Positions 61,119 to 64,000 of a DNA stretch of 64,000 bases are shown here, one piece after another. The notes below the pieces were generated by a model. The model was not told where the DNA came from and did no database searches. It worked only from the letters and a program-made list of their open reading frames with translations. How positions within the stretch are numbered: position 1 is the first letter of the stretch; each line of letters opens with the position of its first letter. Position numbers and translations under genes: made by a program. This DNA is from an archaeon. GTDB taxonomy: Archaea > Nanobdellota > Nanobdellia > SCGC-AAA011-G17 > GW2011-AR17. The stretch covers positions 62,001 through 126,000 of the forward strand of contig JABHZQ010000004.1 in NCBI GenBank assembly GCA_018656555.1. Reading direction: 5' to 3'.

Positions 61119-61141
61119 AGCTCGAGCTAAATAGTTTAGCT
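61119..61141. promoter_or_regulatory. Nested palindromes between two minus-strand genes
   Basis: AGCTCGAGCT (61119-61128) is a perfect 10-nt palindrome and overlaps AGCTAAA-TAG-TTTAGCT (61125-61141), a perfect seven-pair inverted repeat. It fills most of the 38-nt gap upstream of the radical SAM gene. It may be an operator or a hairpin in the transcript. Confidence 0.4.
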
Positions 61142-61149
61142 TTCCTTAG

Positions 61150-61479
61150 TTAATGATTACACTCCAACAATGCCCTTAGATTTTTTCGTCTTTCAGCCCC
61201 TATTTGTCTAACTTTTTCACTTGATCTTTCATGTATATCTATAGTATTACATGCTTGATTCAGAGTGCCCCATAAACTAAGTTGCTGTCTAATATCTTTT
61301 GATGTTATATGTTGTTGCTGAATATAGCTAATTGACCTATTTGCAAAATCAGCATTTGATTCTGGGGTCTGTTCAACCAGAAGCTCAACTTTCTTCCTAA
61401 CATAATTTTCATCTTCAAATTTTGAATCTCTATAATTATCAATCCATCCTTCAATTTTCCTATAAATTGTTGCAAACAT
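61150..61479 (-). CDS. Hypothetical helical protein, 109 aa
   Basis: No family recognised. Predominantly helical by eye, with charged and Gln-rich stretches (SYIQQQHITSKDIRQQLSLW). A GGAGG site lies upstream of the ATG. It precedes the radical SAM gene on the same strand by 38 nt. Confidence 0.6.
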   Translation of the reverse strand: MFATIYRKIEGWIDNYRDSKFEDENYVRKKVELLVEQTPESNADFANRSISYIQQQHITSKDIRQQLSLWGTLNQACNTIDIHERSSEKVRQIGAERRKNLRALLECNH

Positions 61480-61542
61480 CTTGTTTACCTCCTAATTATA
61501 TAAAAGTCAAAAGCATTATATATACATTTTTCAATTATAATT

Positions 61543-61565
61543 ATTACTAGTAATTATGTAATTAC
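61543..61565 (+). promoter_or_regulatory. Operator-like half-sites upstream of the AbrB-PhoU gene
   Basis: ATTAC-TA-GTAAT-TATGTA-ATTAC gives three half-sites. The first two form the perfect 12-nt palindrome ATTACTAGTAAT (61543-61554). A TATA box (AGTATATAAATA) lies just downstream at about 61575, and the ATG follows at 61610. Autoregulation by the AbrB-domain product is a plausible inference. Confidence 0.5.
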
Positions 61566-61609
61566 TTTTAGAAAAGTATATAAATACCAAAAACTTTATA
61601 CATATTACA

Positions 61610-62533
61610 ATGAAAAGAAAAGTTAACAGAGTAGGAACAAGCACACTAACAGTAAGTATTCCTTCTAAGTGGGCAAGAAAGTATAATATAAGCCCTGGAG
61701 ATGAGTTGGAGGTTGAAGAAGATAAGAATAAATTAAATATTTGTACAGAAAATATAAAAGAAAAAACAACAAATATCTTAATTGATGTTAGCAATCAAAA
61801 AAACATGATCCATAGAATTGTTGCTGCAGCTTACAAATCAGGAAAGAAAAATCTTACAATCCAATATGAAAGAGCAGAAGAATTAAAAATAATCCAAAAA
61901 AGAATAGAAAGAAATCTTCCAGAATTTGATGCAATTGAATATGATGAAAATAAAGTTAAAATAAAATCTATTGCTTCATTAGATCCTGAAAAATTTAACA
62001 TAATTCTAAAAAAAGTCTTCTTTTCATTAGAAATGACAATAAAAAATATACAAAAAGAAATAAAAACAAAAGATTTTGAAGGATTAAAATCCACGGCCCT
62101 AATGGATAAAAATATAGATAAATATACTGATTTTTGTAGAAGATTACTAAATAAAAATATAGAATCTCCTTATAATTCAAATTCAGTGTATTATATTTTA
62201 GAGGAAATTGAAATTATTGGAGATATATACAAATCATTATGTAAAGAAATAGCAAAAAATAAAATAAATTTAAGCAAGGAACTTAGAAATTTATTAAATG
62301 AAACAAATGAGTTTTTATTAGATTTTAATAACTTATTCTTTAATTTTAACTATCAAAAATTAAAAAAATTTGGTGAAAAAAAAGAAAAATTAGATAAAAA
62401 AATAAATCAATTATATAGCAAAGTCAAAAGAAAAGAATTAAAGGCTTTTTTCTTAATTACCCAAATATTTAATGCTACATTTGAAATGAAAGGTGCATTA
62501 TTAACTCACTTTATTGAATGGGTAATCTTGTAA
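61610..62533 (+). CDS. AbrB-PhoU-type regulator
   Basis: A 307-aa protein. The first 45 residues are a SpoVT/AbrB swapped-hairpin DNA-binding domain (KRKVNRVGTSTLTVSIPSKWARKYNISPGDELEVEED). The rest is long helices of a PhoU-like three-helix fold. This is the usual form of archaeal phosphate-uptake regulators. No phosphate transporter is nearby. The start is about 28 nt after a TATA box. Confidence 0.85.
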   Translation: MKRKVNRVGTSTLTVSIPSKWARKYNISPGDELEVEEDKNKLNICTENIKEKTTNILIDVSNQKNMIHRIVAAAYKSGKKNLTIQYERAEELKIIQKRIERNLPEFDAIEYDENKVKIKSIASLDPEKFNIILKKVFFSLEMTIKNIQKEIKTKDFEGLKSTALMDKNIDKYTDFCRRLLNKNIESPYNSNSVYYILEEIEIIGDIYKSLCKEIAKNKINLSKELRNLLNETNEFLLDFNNLFFNFNYQKLKKFGEKKEKLDKKINQLYSKVKRKELKAFFLITQIFNATFEMKGALLTHFIEWVIL

Positions 62534-64000
62534 CAATTTCAGTAACTTTCTGTTGATTTGACCTATAATCCAATCCCTGAATACAATGATCTACTTTAGG
62601 AATATAACCTTCAACTCTTCTAAAATCTTCTGCAATTTTAGAAATTCTCTGCCCAGTATTAACAAGATTAGATCTAACAGATTGTAGATATCTTAACTGT
62701 TCTTCAAAAGTCTCAAACCCTGGATCTGGATTAGCTAATTGACTTTCTAAAACTCTTTCTCTTGACAAGAGCCCTCTTTCGACTAAATATGCAAAAGGTA
62801 ATAATAAAATAACCTCAACAAAATCAGGATTAGCATCTCTCAATCTTAATGCAGATTCAGGATCACAAGAATCCAACATATAAACCTCATTTGATAGTCT
62901 TGCCCCTAAAAGATCTTCATTTATAACACCATACTGATTACCACTATAGCTATGTACACCTTGAATAGAATTAGATGTTAATCTTTCTTCAAAATCAGAC
63001 CTTGGTAGACTTAAAACTCCCTGAGAAACCTCTTCAAGAAGAGTCCGATATGGACGAGTAGTAGTTTTTCTTAATGGTTTAATACCCAAAATAGTTTTCA
63101 TATATTCTATTAGGGTTGTTTTTCCCGAACCTGAAGGTCCACAAACCACATATAGTTTGGGTTGAGGTTCTGGTTTTGGTAATTCTGGTGGCCTACCACT
63201 AATATGAACATCTATTCCTCTAGATCTAAGTTCTTGAACAGCTTCAGTATTTATGTACCTATTTCCAACAACTCTATCCCAATGAATAGAATCAGGAATA
63301 GTCAATTCAGTTAAATCACCATTAATAACAAAAGGATAATGTAAAATTTCAAAAATATCTCTAAGTCTTGTTTCTCCTAAATCAAGACTGGATACTCTCT
63401 GAAAGGATTCCAAAAATCCAAGGTCATCAATAAATTTAGATTTTAATACAAGTTTTCTTACTACTCTAGATAGTGGACTCTGAGCAAGTGCACCAACATT
63501 TTCAGTTGGAACCTCTAAATGAAGATCTTCAAGAGCTGAAAAACCAGCTAAATTTGAAGCATCAAAAGCATGTTGCATCCCATATTTTTCTGCAGAGGGC
63601 AATTCAAATGGAATTCTGCCTGCTTCCTGCATAGCCTCTATTTGTGCTAAACTTGTACGAGACATAAGTGTCTTAGCTTCATAATGCAAAAAAATTCTTT
63701 TGAGTGTCTTTTGAATACCTTCAGAGCCTAATGGATCCAATGATACAAAATCAGTATAAACAGATTTAAAGATTTCAAGAGCCCTTAAATTTCCTAAAAA
63801 AGACAAATCAACAGCAGTAGCCATAGGGAAAAGCTCCTCATTAAATAACTTAAGATGTTGCAATTCAAGATATCTTAATGTATCGGCTATAATTTCAGAT
63901 TGAGCTAAAGCATCCATATTATGTAAGTAAGAAGGTTCTTTTGGTTGATCATTTCCATGAACTACTAATTTTACTAATCTTTTATAATCCCTCAAAAAAT
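62511..64000 (-). CDS. Leucine-rich-region / guanylate-kinase-like fusion protein (5' end may be outside)
   Basis: At least 494 aa. Only a TTG at 63995 is available as start inside the window, and the frame stays open to the edge, so the N-terminus may be missing. Residues 60-240 show a leucine-rich pattern (LSFLGNLRALEIF, FSALEDLHLEV, VSSLDLGETRLRDI, DLTELTIPDS). A Pro-rich linker (PPELPKPEPQPK) leads to a P-loop kinase: VVCGPSGSGKTTLIEY, TTTRPYRTLLEE and SYSGNQYGVI, the guanylate kinase signature set. Target and substrate unknown. Confidence 0.7.
   Translation of the reverse strand, partial: FLRDYKRLVKLVVHGNDQPKEPSYLHNMDALAQSEIIADTLRYLELQHLKLFNEELFPMATAVDLSFLGNLRALEIFKSVYTDFVSLDPLGSEGIQKTLKRIFLHYEAKTLMSRTSLAQIEAMQEAGRIPFELPSAEKYGMQHAFDASNLAGFSALEDLHLEVPTENVGALAQSPLSRVVRKLVLKSKFIDDLGFLESFQRVSSLDLGETRLRDIFEILHYPFVINGDLTELTIPDSIHWDRVVGNRYINTEAVQELRSRGIDVHISGRPPELPKPEPQPKLYVVCGPSGSGKTTLIEYMKTILGIKPLRKTTTRPYRTLLEEVSQGVLSLPRSDFEERLTSNSIQGVHSYSGNQYGVINEDLLGARLSNEVYMLDSCDPESALRLRDANPDFVEVILLLPFAYLVERGLLSRERVLESQLANPDPGFETFEEQLRYLQSVRSNLVNTGQRISKIAEDFRRVEGYIPKVDHCIQGLDYRSNQQKVTEIVTRLPIQ

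Noticed and set aside
1-64000. CRISPR arrays, insertion sequences or prophage genes
   Set aside because: No spaced direct repeats, transposase or integrase motifs, or phage structural proteins were seen.

Overview
The window is a dense, AT-rich archaeal chromosome segment. The archaeal markers are GatD and GatE, a thermosome, prefoldin beta, Spt5, SecE, RpoP, eL43, eL40, aIF5A, two FtsZ proteins with SepF, Dph6 and RuBisCO. Proteins are compact: GatE lacks a whole domain, the tRNA-guanine transglycosylase has no PUA domain, and genes abut or overlap. Convergent genes overlap at 17 of 21 junctions, and many genes look leaderless, with a TATA box about 25 nt before the ATG. Together with the many lineage-specific orphans this suggests a DPANN archaeon of the Woesearchaeota/Pacearchaeota type. 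That placement is inference; no 16S gene is present. No CRISPR array, transposase or prophage was seen. The only RNA gene found is tRNA-Pro(UGG) at 50109-50181.

Layout. 1-9.7 kb: MFS transporter fragment, AsnRS, a bacterial/eukaryote-like TGT, AspRS, a B3/B4-domain protein, a methyltransferase, a YhhQ-type queuosine-precursor transporter, FolC, a HAD protein and a membrane protein. 9.7-16.5 kb: a small metallopeptidase, the thyA-folA-glyA operon, membrane proteins, orphans and GatE. 16.6-24.4 kb: lipoprotein, tRNA thiolase, GatD, FtsZ2 with an unusual upstream region, microproteins, YjbQ and a 29-residue-repeat solenoid. 24.4-34.8 kb: a HAD/metzincin/M15-like/isochorismatase operon, paired small EamA-like transporters, ribose-1,5-bisphosphate isomerase, PIN and HAD proteins, orphans, and a retropepsin-RimK-Cys microprotein operon. 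34.8-45.1 kb: membrane-tethered winged helix, RuBisCO, ABC exporter, Dph6 with a glutaminase, HD hydrolase, a secretion-ATPase remnant, CYTH and a duplicated MazG-like protein. 45.2-57.4 kb: thermosome operon, then the information-processing and cell-division cluster (ZPR1-like, SepF, UPF0147, prefoldin, RpoP, eL43, tRNA-Pro, uL11, Spt5, SecE, FtsZ1), FKBP, aIF5A, eL40, site-2 protease and Trm11-like methylase. 57.4-64 kb: tandem small paralogues, alpha/beta hydrolase, TatD, radical SAM, AbrB-PhoU regulator and a leucine-rich/guanylate-kinase-like fusion.

How genes connect. Gln-tRNA is probably made by GatDE while Asn-tRNA is made directly by AsnRS. TGT plus YhhQ suggests salvage of a queuosine-type base. 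FolC, ThyA, DHFR and SHMT form a one-carbon/dTMP module. Ribose-1,5-bisphosphate isomerase and RuBisCO are two of the three enzymes of the archaeal AMP pathway. FtsZ1, FtsZ2 and SepF give a core divisome.

The most promising leads are the GatE without its insertion domain, the apparent queuosine salvage, the Dph6-glutaminase pair, the MazG duplication with one dead copy, the leucine-rich/guanylate-kinase-like fusion, the exact 29-residue solenoid, the thermosome operon with three unknown partners, and the repeat-bearing region upstream of ftsZ2. A second general feature is two classes of protein: Lys-rich conserved proteins, and Arg-rich, Lys-poor orphans interleaved among them.
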